Shown here: piece by piece, positions 25,074 through 38,500 of the stretch | How positions within the stretch are numbered: position 1 is the stretch's first letter | Layout of the letters: every line of letters starts with the position of its first letter | Assembly (NCBI RefSeq): GCF_051020975.1 | Contig: NC_135037.1 | Coordinates: 10,974,001-11,038,000 of the forward strand | Direction of reading: 5' to 3' | Length of the DNA stretch: 64,000 nucleotides | Source of the DNA: Osmia lignaria lignaria | Lineage: Eukaryota; Arthropoda; Insecta; Hymenoptera; Megachilidae | The notes under the pieces: model-generated | Databases searched by the model: none | What the model was told of the DNA's origin: nothing | What the model saw: only the letters and a program-made list of their open reading frames with translations | Made by a program: the position numbers and the translations under genes

Positions 25074-28000
25074 CACCCTATGGTTCCACGTGAAACAAGA
25101 ATGACAACAAACCGAGAAACAAGCTCAACCATCATCCCCGGGGGACTGAAGATATGTATGTATTCCGACTTTAATAGCCGAAGGTCGCGACCCTGCCTCT
25201 TCGCGTTCAAATTTCCTTGTACATATGGCACATTTGTGGCTACGTACAAGGTTCGTGGAGGGAGGCCCGACACGTGCCTCCGGGCGAAGATGATTTACAT
25301 ACTCGTACGGGATGTACACCTGGCTCGAGAAAGAGTTTTATGGATTTGAAGAGCGAGGGGGCGTGCCGTGACGGCCATCTTCAAAACTCTGTCGAACCCT
25401 TCGTGGATGGAACGCGTAATAAATTTTTAAAAAAGTGAACTTATGATTTAGCATGCCGATTGCCTTTGAACTACGGCAAACTCTTGTTATATTGCCGTGT
25501 GAACGATTTTCAAACATTAGAATAACTAAGCAACCTGTATTTAACCTCCAATCTTAAATTCTTTTACATCAGACTGAAAAAGAAACTATTTCAAACGTGA
25601 TCAGCTATTTCCTAGGGAATCTAGGATGCTCGAAGTGGAATGGTAAATTAGTGTGACATTTTGACGTTCCTCTGCATCGGAATCTGTTTGTGTGCAGAGC
25701 TGATCTTCGTGTCTGCTGTCAGTGTATAGACAGTGCCCAAGGTAGCTTGATCCCGATGGGGAAAAGCGGGAAAAGGCACTTTGAGCTGCGTCTTCGAAGT
25801 AAGTCAAGCGTACCGAAATAATGTCCCTCTGACGTTCAAATTCCAAGACGCCATCGAGTATGGTTCCCCCTTCGCTTTTAGATTCTTACGCCCTTTCTGC
25901 CGCATACTTTCGTATTCTTCCATTCGTTCCCTTTCAAAGGTATGTAAAATAGTCTTATCTTGAAATAACGGCCATTTTTAACCAAACCATTTAACCGAAT
26001 GGTTTCAAAGAACATTGGGTAACTAACAGCCTTTACGTACCCTAAAAACTAGAAAAATAAAGATAAATTTTAACAATTCTTCTCTTTAAATAAATTATAA
26101 GGCATAATTGTGAAGGAATGGATCAGTCTCTGTAGCACGAGTGGTTTTTTTTTAGAGCGATATTTAGAAAATCCATCTATTCGCATATTTATTTGTTTAT
26201 AATAGCAAGTTTTCAAAGATACTCAAAGCTTGATAATCTTCTGTAAATTTCTACAAAGTTGCCCTTTAATTAACCGAGCTTAAAGGAACACATCGGCGTT
26301 CCAACTCTTGCTTGGTCGTTGGTTTATCCAAAGAGTTCCGTATCCCTTCACGGTAGGCCAGCCACAAAAACGAAACTGATTGATCGTTAATCCTTCGGCT
26401 TTTCCCCAGGATTCACGTTTTTCCCCCTAGTACCGAGGATGAATTCGTCAGTAATTGGGTATAAATCACCGAGCTTGCGTTCACGGTGCAGGATTTCAAG
26501 CTGTTTTTCTATACGTTACATCATTAGGAGAAGTTACGTTTAGCGTGTCGGATGACAACCGATAAACGCGGGACAATTCTGTTCTGTGATTTTGCACGCA
26601 AAAAAGAAACTGTACGTTTGTATTCCCCTTCAAATGATGTCAGAAAATGAGAAGATTCGAATTTTTCGTATTATACTTGTACCACGGTATGTTTTATTTA
26701 TTTTTTTATTTTTTTCCGCTTCTTTCATCATCTACCCTTTATTTTTTCTTTTTCACGTCTCGCCGACACCTCTCCGAGAACACGCGTTTGGATCTCTTTT
26801 TCACCCCGCGCTCACTCGTCAGGCTCGTTTACGATCGCCTAAGTGGACCGACCATGAAAATTAATCGCGCCAGCTCGTGGTAATGAAGTCTTCAGGTGGT
26901 TGCTTACCCGAGCGTAGGCAAAAATGTTTCTCGCGTGCCATGCTTTCCTCAAAAGTACCTTTCGATAACGACAGACGTGATTTCGTGCACGTATACCGTC
27001 AGCATAAGCTTCGATAAAATTGTATACGATAATGTGCAAATTTCGACTTCTTAAAAGCATTGTTAAGTTTCTACGAAAATAAGTACCTATTTAGTAGTAA
27101 ATTAATTTTGAAAAAATAAAGTCCACGCTTTTAGGTTGACCTTAGACCAAGTCCTTTAAGGGGTAATTAACCTGATTTCTTGAAAAAACTGAGTCCATTG
27201 CCAAAACTCCAATTAAAAAATTTCAAATTCTCGAAATTAAAAATTCCCAAATTTCAGTCTCAAAATTTGAATTTCAAGAGCCATAAGAACTGTACTGTGA
27301 GTCAACTAAAAAGAGAAGCGATGGAATCTCAGTAATCTCGCTCAGAATGTGTTCCCAACATCACCTCACTGAATTCACTATCAAACAACCCTAACATTTG
27401 GCCGTCGATATTCTGGTTTTATCGCCAAGTCGTTAAAAAGCGAGACGCAAGCCAGGAAACGTCCTAAACATTATTTACATCCTTCAGTCGATCGCTCCAA
27501 TAAATTAAATAATTCTCAGTACGACACATAAAGTGCGACACCAGGGTACGTTCGTCCCTACTTATCTTCCAGCTCTGTGCTCCGCTACGTAACTTTATGA
27601 ACGTTGTAAAAAATGATTTCGATTCGTCTGTAGACAGCCAATAAATTTTCCAGGCCCCCCTGTAAGCCACTTCCATCATGGAAAATTACCTCGCTCGAGT
27701 CTCGAACTTGTTTCCCTCTCTTCGTTCCATATTTTCACCTTCCCCCAGAAAGGGGTGAGTTCCTCTTAATTCGATAGTTAAGGGTTGCAAAAATCAAAAT
27801 TTTTTCTTTAATTCTTAATTTGTAAAACTTCATGTTTTAAGACAGAAGAAAATTTCAAATTTTGAAAAATTACCCAAGTTATAACTTTTTAAGTAAAACC
27901 TTCATAAAAAAAGAAGAAAAAAAAAATACTTTCTCAGTTGTAAATGAGAACACCCCCTTAAGACGATTCATCCTCGGTGTGACCGAAGGCTTTCGCGAAG

Positions 28001-31000
28001 ATTTCCTGATGTTTTCACCCCGTGGGTGGAAAAGAAATTGCGAAGAGGGGTCGCGTCGGACTGATAGGGATGGCCTGCACCAGGTGTTGCGACAGTTACT
28101 TTTAAAGGGGTTACTTTCGAGGTTACTACCGCGAACTTATACATCGTTTTCTAGGTGTACGTGCACTTCGCCACCCTGCTAAGCCCCTTGGAAATTATTA
28201 TACGATGCAGTTTCACCAACATCCCCATCTTACGTTGAACGTCTTCTTAATGGCCTACCGAAACGCTGCTAACCTCTTATAAAAATACGTGTTATCGGTG
28301 ATACGTTTTAAGGAAAATCTATGACCACCATTTTCAGCTTTAAATTTTGGATTCGAACACCCCGAGGAAACGTTACAGCTTGCAGACGATCTCTTAGTAT
28401 TATTCTTTGTCATGAATGAAGAAATTGTCAAGTAGGAGACCATCTACCTGCTCTACACTCGTTACGTGAAACTAAATTTTTCAGAGTGTCTACCATTGAA
28501 TAGAGCATCGTTACCCTTCTTTTTTATCCTCAGTGAAAATTGGAGAGGAGAGACATGGCTATAGGGTTGTTCAAAGGGGAACATCTTACATGCATAGTAC
28601 ATGCACACCACCTAGTTCTATACTTCCGTGGAATAGACCAACTCGTTGGATCTAGTTTGCGGAAACGTTCTAACGCTGTTCGATCCCGTAAACACGACAC
28701 GAATATCCCAACGATCTGCCCAACTATTCCTCTACTGCTTCTGTTATGATCAAACAGAGCACGTAGATGTTATTGCGTAATGCGAGAAGTAGGATTTTAT
28801 GGAGAAATATAGTTGCTTGTTTTATTTTTAACTAAGTTGCATTTGTTTTCTTTTCGATCTATCGCCTTATTTCCGAATTTCTGAGATTTTCTGGAATCTA
28901 AACTCGAATTTATTTATACAGCTAGTAAATTCTTTGAACAGAGAACGTTATCGAGAAATTCCATATATGGAAGCAGTGTACAGGTGCTCACCGAGCATAA
29001 TCTACTCGTTAACCGCAGCTACAATTATGGCTGCAAGGTTGTTCTCAGAGGAGTTACAGATTTATTTAGAGATTTCCAAGCAGCTGTAGCAATCGAGGTG
29101 TATTCGATGCCTCAGGCGGATGCGAACTCGTATCGACGTCGCATCTGAACGAAAACGGTCCGTCCTTGTTCCAACGATTTCTTCAGGGAAACGAAACACT
29201 TGCCTGGATAAACCTGCCTTCTCAACAACTATACTAAGAATTTTTACGATAGTTTTCCTAATAAAGAAAGGACTGTGACGATGTTGGTGAAGAATTCAGG
29301 AAGTATAATTACAGAAATCCTGTATAGAAACTCCATATTAGAGAATAAACTATTAATCATTTTAATTAGAGAAATCATTAGAGAAAAAGAAAACACTAAA
29401 ATCAGTGATGATAGGGATGCGTGGGTACTCGAAACTTCAGACATCAATTATTCTACGTGTTATAAAATATAAATCGTCGATGCGGATTGAAAGTTTCGCA
29501 ATTGCTGTCGTGAGAAACCAGTCGGGTCGTTTCTAATCGCGGATAATTGTATCTGAGCCAGGGAAGAAATACACGTATTTCGCGTTAATGTCCGTCAAGT
29601 CAAGGTGCTGACTTGGCGTTCTGTCAGCGTTCTCGCAGGGTCAGACGCTTCAACAAGCTGTCAAGTGCACACGTTATTCTACGAGGATATCCCACGTTTA
29701 GGTTAACGATTCAAACTTAAGCCGTACGCTAGCTGACGTCGCAATTTCACTTTTCGACAATTTACACTCGAGTTATTAGCTCTTCTATCGTTCATTTTGT
29801 CCCTCCGTTTGATTCCTCTTACTCTGAAATTCATCGGAAACGACATCGTTTTAGTTCTGAAAAAAATATAACTGTATGATAAAAACCGTAGCCAGATTAT
29901 GCGACACGTTTCGTTGATTTTTATTAAGCGTCCGTTAAGAATCCGATATCCTTACGTTTGAGATAACACACGGTTTCTGTATCGTAAACGTGAATAAATC
30001 ATTTAATAAAGCAACGAGATGAACGAGCATGAGAAAATGGCCGTAAAAGCCATGAAAAGCCGTCCTGTATTTGGTGACATTTATCGTTCTCCCTTTACGA
30101 CGAGTTATCACGGAAAGCGTAACGGCATATTGACTTTTAATGCCACATCAACGAAAATTTACGAGTAACATTCGTCAAACGAAATACGACGCTCGCTTTG
30201 GGCACAGATTAGATGGACTTTCAAGCATCGAATATTACCAGACTAGGGAAAAAGTTTCGAATTTCAATGTTGGGAGGTGGTCAATGTCGTTCATCTGAAA
30301 CGATACTGGATTTTCGTTTGCGATAATTTTTTTCAGGCACTTTTGACCCTTAGATATTGTGGTCGACGATACGTAATAGTTTTAAACGAGTTCCAAAAAT
30401 TTGTATATGTACTTCTCTTATTCTCAGTTTTCAAATAAAAAGTACAGAGCCATCGATACCACGGATTTGAAAATAATACAATTTTCGAAAAACTTCTATT
30501 TTAGTTTCTCCAATAACACGGTTAAAGTAAACTTGCGCGAACATCGTTATCCGAATGCGTTTACTCGCCGCAACTATACAAGAGTTTATACGCTTTGCGT
30601 TATCTTGTATTCACCTATTCGTATTTAGCTTATCCGTGTGCGTTAGACTACTTATCTAGTCTGATGTATTGCTTGAGAAACTCGGCTATATACATAGAGG
30701 AAGCTAGCTTACCTTTGCGTCTGGTCCTCGTTCCCCATCTTCGCGTCCCCCCTTTCAACGTCCATTCTTGCAACAGTTCCTGCTGGTCCTGTATCCCCCG
30801 TCAGTTCGTTGCAGCTCGTTTTCCAGCGGTTACGAGAGCCACGCCAATGGCACCGAGAAATTCGCGAAACTTCACCGTCGAAAGTTGTCCGTCCGTAGCA
30901 CTTTGCGGTTCATCGAGCGCCTCAAGTGAAGATAATTTGCCCAGAATTTGGCCAAATTCCGTCCTGCTGAAATTGCTTTAGCGGCTACAACGAGAAGAAA

Positions 31001-34000
31001 ATAAAAAGAAAAAGAAAAACTAACATGGTTTTCAGAAGAGTTTGAATAAATTGGATTAGTTTCTTGTATATTGTACCGTGCTTCAGAGCTGGGTAAAATT
31101 TTAAATACTTAAAAATTTTTTCAAAAAATCATTTCTTTGCCGTGAGAATAATTTTGTACCATTTGTTTTTTAAAAAGTGTAGTATGATATTCTCCTCTAG
31201 TTGCAATAGTTATCCTATCTGTCGATCAAGGCTTCACTCGGCTCACATTGCACAATCTCTGTTATGACTATGACGTCCTTAACATTTTTTCAAGAAACCT
31301 TAGACGTTTCCTGGTTGATCAGGTATCGGTCCAACTTTATTTCGAGCTGTGGAAAAGTTTACGGAGGAAGACGGAATAAGAGAGATTAGGGCCTACGAAA
31401 GATTCGTTTCGAGGGGAAAAATCGTTGGCAACTTATCAATCGCGATTCGGTATGAAACTTTCTTCTTCCTAACGACGAGAAATAAACTTGTCAATTAATA
31501 ATTGGCAAAATACTTTATTGATTATACAAATTTGCAATTCATTTATTATAAAAAATATCGTTGAAAAACCCGGTTTGAACAGCGCATCCTTTTAAATTCG
31601 GTAAAGCAAAATTCCAGTGTCTTCCGGGATACGATTTGTCGAGTATTATGTACTTGTAAACGGGAATATATGTGTGTGCAAATCGATTACTGCCAGCCCC
31701 TTTATTTAATGCTTCCCAACTCCTGGCAATTCACGAGTCGCTCATAAATTCGAAAACTCTACTTGCAGATGTTCATTTTGACGTGCTCGACTAAACGTGA
31801 CGTCGCGACGCTATTTTCCTCCTTACTGAAATCCCTGAGATACACTAAGGTTCAAAAATATATTTCCATATGCATACTTTTCTCGATTCACAGAATACGC
31901 GTCTAATTTTTATTATGTCTAAAATCTGAATTATTTTAAATATATAGATTAGTAGAAATACTCTATTAATTAGCGTAAATTGCTAAATATTTATTAAGAC
32001 TTTTGCTGCCTGACCGAAAAAGCGAGTGAGGTAACGTCTAAGTGTTTAGAATTACTTTTCAATATTTTAATATTATATTATATTGAATAAATATTGTCTA
32101 TTCGTATATTCATTTGGCAAATACTTTTGAACGATGTTGTATAGAGAGTAGTCCTCCCCCGACCCTCGCAGTTTCCCTAAGAAATTCAGGGATTCGTTAG
32201 GATTCGGTGCGGTTCCCAGACCAGCTCATAAACCTGACATTCGCCTTTTCATTACCCGACGGTCGCTCTCATTCCACTCGACTTTTTGATCGTTCTTCCA
32301 TTAAAACAGTTTTTCCATGTTCGCCTTCGCGTACGGTCCTCTCGGTAGCTCCATTTGAACGCTCGAAAAATCTTCAAAAAGCTTGATTTCTCTTTGAGAA
32401 ATTGGTCATTGTACATCACGTTTGTTCGTGGTACCGCAGGCATGCACTTGCGTCTGATAAAATTTCAATGGTGCATTTAAAACGGGGAACGGTGCTTTAA
32501 AACCTCGTGACTGTTTTCATGAACGTTTCCATGTATACGCGATTTCATTTTTCAAATTTTATACCTGATAAACAGGAGACCGTTAAGTGCGGTCGTGTCA
32601 CGAACGAGGAGCCGGGATAAAGTTTTTCGTTAGCGGTTCGGTAAAATTCGTAGATAAGGGCCTTTATTTCTGCTTCCGGTCAGAAGGTGAATCCGCTTAA
32701 AGTGGCCCCCCGGCATTCTATGGAGAAAAGGTAAAAGCCCGGCGATATCTTGAAAATGCTGCCGGCCCTCACCCTCCCCAACCCCTCCGCTTTTTCCCTC
32801 GCTTCGGCGTCATCATTTATTCCAACCGCCTATTTACACGCGAAGCCTTCAAAGTCGAGCTTTTCACGAGATAACCTTGGTCCCGGCTTCGAACGAGCCA
32901 GGATAACGTCAAAGCGCGTTCGCCAGCAAAGAAGCAAGGAAGGTTACGGTCAGAGGCGACCGATTGAAATAGCCACCGTCAGCACGAGCGGCTACTATTT
33001 TTGAGGATGAACGATCAAAACGATCGGAAGCGGCACCAATGCGAAAGTAAATGTCAACCCGGATACCTTTCTGTCCGCGATCAGACGGACACAAGCGAGC
33101 GAAAGTTTCGCTTCCCTGGCATTTGCTCGGGAAAAATCTTCAAAGGGTAATGCACCGCGGTCGGCAAGTCGTATTCAATATCACTCTGACAAGTGAGATG
33201 AATAAACAGGAAGGGAGGGTATTCCCATCGGTGAAATTCTTCTTTCTCTTTTCATCTTTTAGTAATAGTTTCACGATAAATTGATATTAACATAACCAGT
33301 CTGTTGATTGATATCTGATTGAGGAATATTATTATTTTTCTCAATAATTCAGAGACGACAAATTAGCCTGTACGTGCAACTGAATAAACAAGTGCATACT
33401 TAGAGGGTAATTTACATTTACAAACGCTCATGGAATCGTGGCATCCAAAGATAACAATGTCCTTGAGTAATACCACGAAACTATCCCTTAGAATAATATC
33501 AACAATATTAATGCCACTGCTGAGGCTAGTAAACGAGCTATCATTTGTCCCGAGCGAACAAAGATGAAACTAAACAATAGTGCCGATTAAATGTTTCTAA
33601 ACTTTGAAGTAAAAGAGAAATATCGATGAGGACGTTAATGATATTCTCCTTTCCGAAACCTATTATTCACCTTTTCTTTCTTTAAAAAATTTAAATGTTT
33701 AATTTAAGCGGAAAATCTCTTTCATCTCGGTCACAATTGATCCATCGCTCCATCGTTCGAAAGTAAATGTTTTCACGAAATTTAATTACCGAAAACTATG
33801 GAAAAATTGTAACGAAACTTTATCCGGAATTTTATTCATCGATCTGACAGGTAATGGATATCGAAACCGCGTTATCGAGCACCATTTTCCTCGCACAATT
33901 CTCCAACGTGTAACACCCTATAGAAGTGTAGCAGTGTAGGAACACACCCTTTCGGAGTCTGCTTTCTGTCAGACAGTTGATTGGTGAAACCATTGTTCTC

Positions 34001-35340
34001 TGAGCCACAGACCTCGTTGTTTGACGGAAATCGTTAATTACTCGCGTAATTAGACCTGGGAATCTCATTTGCATTCGCGTTCAGTACAGGTGCGAAATTT
34101 ATTGTGAAATTTGTTTGCCTTACTCGGTTCCGCATCGAAATTCCATAAAAAATTTTTCATCTTTCATTTCATTTCAAAATGTCGAGTCTTTTCATTTCGT
34201 GAAAAGTTATTTACATGGGTATCCTACCTAACGTGATCACGTAAACCTGCCTTTAAGCGCAGAAGGATACAAATACGCGAATTGACAGCAGCCAACCTCG
34301 CGAATCATTTTTTTCTTTCCTACTACAAAGCATCTCTTTCCTCTTCTGTAAAATATTCTTCTCGTTTCCCGTTTTCGCGCCAGCAATCCACGCGTGTCTA
34401 TCGACTAGACAGTAAAGGAAAAGAAAAAAAAAAAGAAAGAAAAAAGAGGTGACACTGCTTTCGGTGGGATGGCAGCAGATATCTGGCTATAGCTTTCGTA
34501 TCAGAAAACGATGATGCAGTCACGGTGCAGGGTGAAAAATGACGGGTTTCGAAGGAAGTCAGAGAAATGAAATGCGTGGATTGGTTTAGCCCCGAGCGGC
34601 TGCCACGGAACTGGCAGACATTGCATGATGGATTACCAGGCATCGACGACGCTTCACCAACCTCGTTTCCATCTTCCGTTTCCCTTTGATCCGCTCCACC
34701 TACGATTCCGTTGCGTCCCGTATTTTATTTTTTTTTTATTTTCGCGATACCCGGCCTGGCAGCTTTCACGATTTTACGCGTGTAATTTGTGATAGACAGG
34801 TCTGATCTCTTTCGGTAGAGCTGAATAATAGAACTTCTTCTCTCTATGCAGTAAATAACTACTGTTTTCACCAAATCTAAGAATTATCTTGATAGAATCC
34901 CATTGGGTAGAGATAGTTTGGAATCCTTTGTGCAACCGGAACTGACTTTCTGTCCCTGTAGATGCGATCAATCATCGGAATGGCTCCTCGAGGAGCCCGT
35001 TACCCTCGCGTTGAAGTTCAGGTCAGAACGGTCGAATCGTAGACGAGCTATACTACGCGAAGTTTATCGCCTCGTTTATTGCTATCTTTCGCTCGTGTTT
35101 CCGCTCATATTTGGAGTCTTGGTCGTCCATAAAACAGCATCGAGTGAGATATCCAAGTGTTATATTCGCCGAAGATCGTGTCAGATTTTATCATTCTGCC
35201 GTCGATGCATACGCGATGGTCCTCGGGGGTGGGTGTCGCGTTTCCTCGCGCGGAGGCTGTAATTAAATTCGAATCCAGTGGGCGAACGGGCAAAGTAAAT
35301 GAGCAGCAGGCATCGAGTCTGCTTGCTTTTCCTCGTCGCT
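25074..35340. other. non-coding stretch
   Basis: No exon recognised. A CCTTTCAAAG|GTATGT site at about 25937 sits after pyrimidine-rich sequence but lacks a YAG acceptor. A quasi-periodic tract lies at about 27205-27285. The 128-codon frame at 30595-30981 and the 119-codon frame at 34903-35262 have no recognisable domain. Confidence 0.5.
27205..27285. repeat. AT-rich quasi-periodic tract
   Basis: CTCCAATTAAAAAATTTCAA and AAATTCCCAAATTTCAG words in loose tandem. Confidence 0.5.
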
Positions 35341-35355
35341 ACGCTGTCGTTACCG

Positions 35356-35386
35356 TCAGTTTCTCCCATTGACATTGGCAGTGTGC

Positions 35387-35419
<33 letters not shown>

Positions 35420-35594
35420 GTAAAATTGACAGACGTTTGAGCAGAAACGGAAAAGGGTAAACGATAGAGAAAGGAAGAGGAACGTTGCAACGCGTTCACT
35501 GCGTCGACGGGGGTGTTTGCGTGCTCTAAACTCTGTGCCTCGTGTAAATGGTAGCCGCGTCAAGGGCTCAATTAACGAGCGATAACGAACGCCC
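35356..35594 (+). promoter_or_regulatory. possible promoter and first exon with a GAGA tract
   Basis: TCAGTT at 35356-35361 fits the insect Initiator. A (GA)13 run follows at 35387-35412, the kind of sequence bound by GAGA factor in Drosophila. Near 35548 an ATG opens a 15-codon frame (MVAASRAQ...) that runs into GCCC|GTGAGTAAA at 35594/35595, leaving phase 2. The AUG context is poor (T at -3). The same block also carries (CGT)n at 35734-35747. All parts are individually common, so this is a weak call. Confidence 0.25.
35387..35412 (+). repeat. (GA)13 microsatellite
   Basis: Thirteen uninterrupted GA units followed by GGGGCAGG. Confidence 0.9.
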
Positions 35595-38500
35595 GTGAGT
35601 AAACACACTATGACGGAGAAACCGAACGGATTCCTTCGTAAACCGTGAGCAAACGGCAAAGGATGTCTTGTTCGTTTGATACGCGGAATTTAGCAAACTG
35701 ACTTTACGAGACATCGTCGTGCAACGACGTCGCCGTCGTCGTCGTCGCTCAGCCGAATTTTCACGGTTTGCTGACGTGGCGGACATCCGCCTTTTTAGTG
35801 GTTCTTTCTACTGATCGCGATGTCCGCGTAGAAAATTGAATTTGGATTCGTTATCGCTAACGAGGGACGATACTCGAGTGGTCTGGATTCAATTTTCCTC
35901 TGCTTAACGCGTCGACTGCTATGAGGGTCATCGGTGACCGACGCTGTATATTCGGTATAAAAAGAAAGTTATCCTAGTTATAAGAGGTATCTACGCAAAA
36001 TTATCCGTATGACAGATACATATCATTTATTAATGATTCGAAACAAACGTATTCAAATACTTTCATGTATCACACTAATCTATGCTTTATCGGATCATGA
36101 AACACGAGAGAGATAAATTCGAGTTTTCACTGTATATGGATATAAAGCATTAAAATGTAATCCTATAAAAGCGTCCGCTGATAGCGAGCAAATGCATGCT
36201 AATTCGTTTTTAATGTTTATATCGACGTAAGGGACACAACAGAGAAACATTACGTAATAATGATGATGAACATTCGCTTACTGATAATGCTGTCGCAACT
36301 CAAACTTTCACCATTATTATTACTTATTGTTAATAAAAAACATTTTAGTAAATTAACGTAATGTATTCAATAATTAAATTATTATTTTAGCAATAACTAT
36401 AATGTCACTGAAAACTGCAGAGTTCAATATACTATAAAAAAAAATTGGAAGATTAATTTTGTAAGAAAGTAATTGGAAAGTTTGAATTGAAGAATGGAAC
36501 TATCCAGTGGTGAATAATTTTGTATTAAAAAATTAATATTTTATGTAAATAGTATGACGTAGTAATGGTAAATCAACAAAAACACGTGGGCTCCTAATAC
36601 TGATGCTTTGTTATGATTACTATGAACGGGCAAGTTGACCTTGCGTGATAATTCCACGCTATGAAAACCAGGCTTAAGTCCTTAAACAGGTTTAATAGTA
36701 AGCTGATTAAAGGTAAACAGGAACGTCGAATATTTGGACCTTCGATCAACGCGTACAATTGAGACACAGGGTTGCTTAAAATTAGATATACAATTTTTAT
36801 TAAAATCATGTTATTCAAGGCTATATTGCTTCCAGACACGTTAGGAACGTATTATTTATAATTTTTTACAACACACATCAGTATTTTAAAACAGTTATTT
36901 AAATTTTTTCTGTTAAATTCTTCGTCATTATTACACTCTAACGATTCTAAAAACAGCCCTTTTTTTTCTCTCGCAATTATGCGAATGGTACGTTGGAATG
37001 TATACACACACATACAGAGGCATTGACACTCATCGTTGTGACGGGATATATGAATCGTCCGTACTTTGCTTCGTAGCCCGCTTCAACCCTCGTGTATGTG
37101 TACATAAACTCTCTACGGCTCTCGGGCTGAGCCGTGTATGTTTTAGCGTCTGTGAATAATCAGCAATCAGCAGTAGCTGCGGCAATGGCGGCGGTAACAA
37201 ATTGCACGTGTACACACACAAACTAGGCATGCAAATTCGAGAACCGAGAGTACCGACTTTGCCCGAATCCCGGGCCTACCAGAGATGTCCCTTTTCGGCT
37301 AACGAGTCATGAAACCGCCGCAGAGAATCGACGTATTGCTCTTCAGGGACGTGGAGAATTTTAGGGATGAATAAACCCTCCCTTCCTCCCTGCCTCTTTT
37401 ACATTTTACGAATAAGGGCAGTCGAATTTTTGTTGTTCCTCCTAATTGACACTTTCGCGTGTAAACGCGATTTTTCCGGGAAAATATATCGTGACGTTTA
37501 ATAAAGTATTTAATATAGAAATAAATAAAAATGAACGAAGAGCAGCAGGGGTGGTAGGAGAATGCTCGGAATTCGTATGAATGTCTATAAAGAGAAATTG
37601 CGAGGATGATTGTGTTGTGTGCCTTGAGGTAACAGCCCTTATGGGTGAATAAAGAATCTGGGTCATAAATTTAATATGTACTGAGAAACACAGAAATATG
37701 GAAAAGGGGTGTATTCGCTTTATTTATACGTAACAATAAGTCGGAAAAATAAGTCCAGAGCGTAGGAAAAAGTGTTAATAAATAATATTCATCCGTATTA
37801 TTAGCTATCATAAATCATACGGTAACATATCTTCGTGTTTAACTGGTAACCATCAATGGTTTGTAACGACCTGCCCTTTCCAAAGATCGACCAACCATCG
37901 TTTCTCATGGTCACGGGTTCATGGTCCAGGTAGATAATTGACAGGCTCGTACTCTGCTTCCAGCCTCGAGAATAATTGGTGATTCCTATCAAGATGTCTA
38001 CCATACGGTTTCGTTGGTCGAAACAAAATGAGTCCTTTCTAACTTGAGGAATGGTTCAATCGGTAGGCGTTGATCGGCCCAATGTTAATCTGATTTTACG
38101 ATGAACCACGTGTTAAGGCTGTGTTTTCTATTTAGAAGAGACCGTTTGATGCTTGGGTCATTTATATCCCTTGATCATAGGGATAAAAATCCAGGCGAAG
38201 GGTTCTTGAAGTTTCTAACGATGCCGGAGACACGTATTTATTCTCACAAAGAGCTGAGACGTTTCCACGGACAATATTGATCATCCAATGTGAGATGGTC
38301 GAAATTTAAAATTAATATTGAACTGCAAGAGGCGCGTGAGTACACGATCCGTTGCACAGTGCTGTAGCTGTACGGATTAGCCCCCTTCGACCTGCTTCAG
38401 TAGCACCCCTGTTAAGCCAACCTATTCTGTGATCCGCTTTCGCCATTTCAATTTCGTTGTCCCTTCGTGTCGCTCCTCTGGCGAGGTCTTCCGTGTCCTG

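Noticed and set aside
28140..28165. TTTTCTAG|GTGTAC as another recursive splice site
   Set aside because: The donor half is poor (GTGTAC) and the pyrimidine tract is short.
30595..30981. 128-codon + frame in a GC-richer patch
   Set aside because: Unrecognisable composition, no ATG in good context and no splice sites matching the frame.
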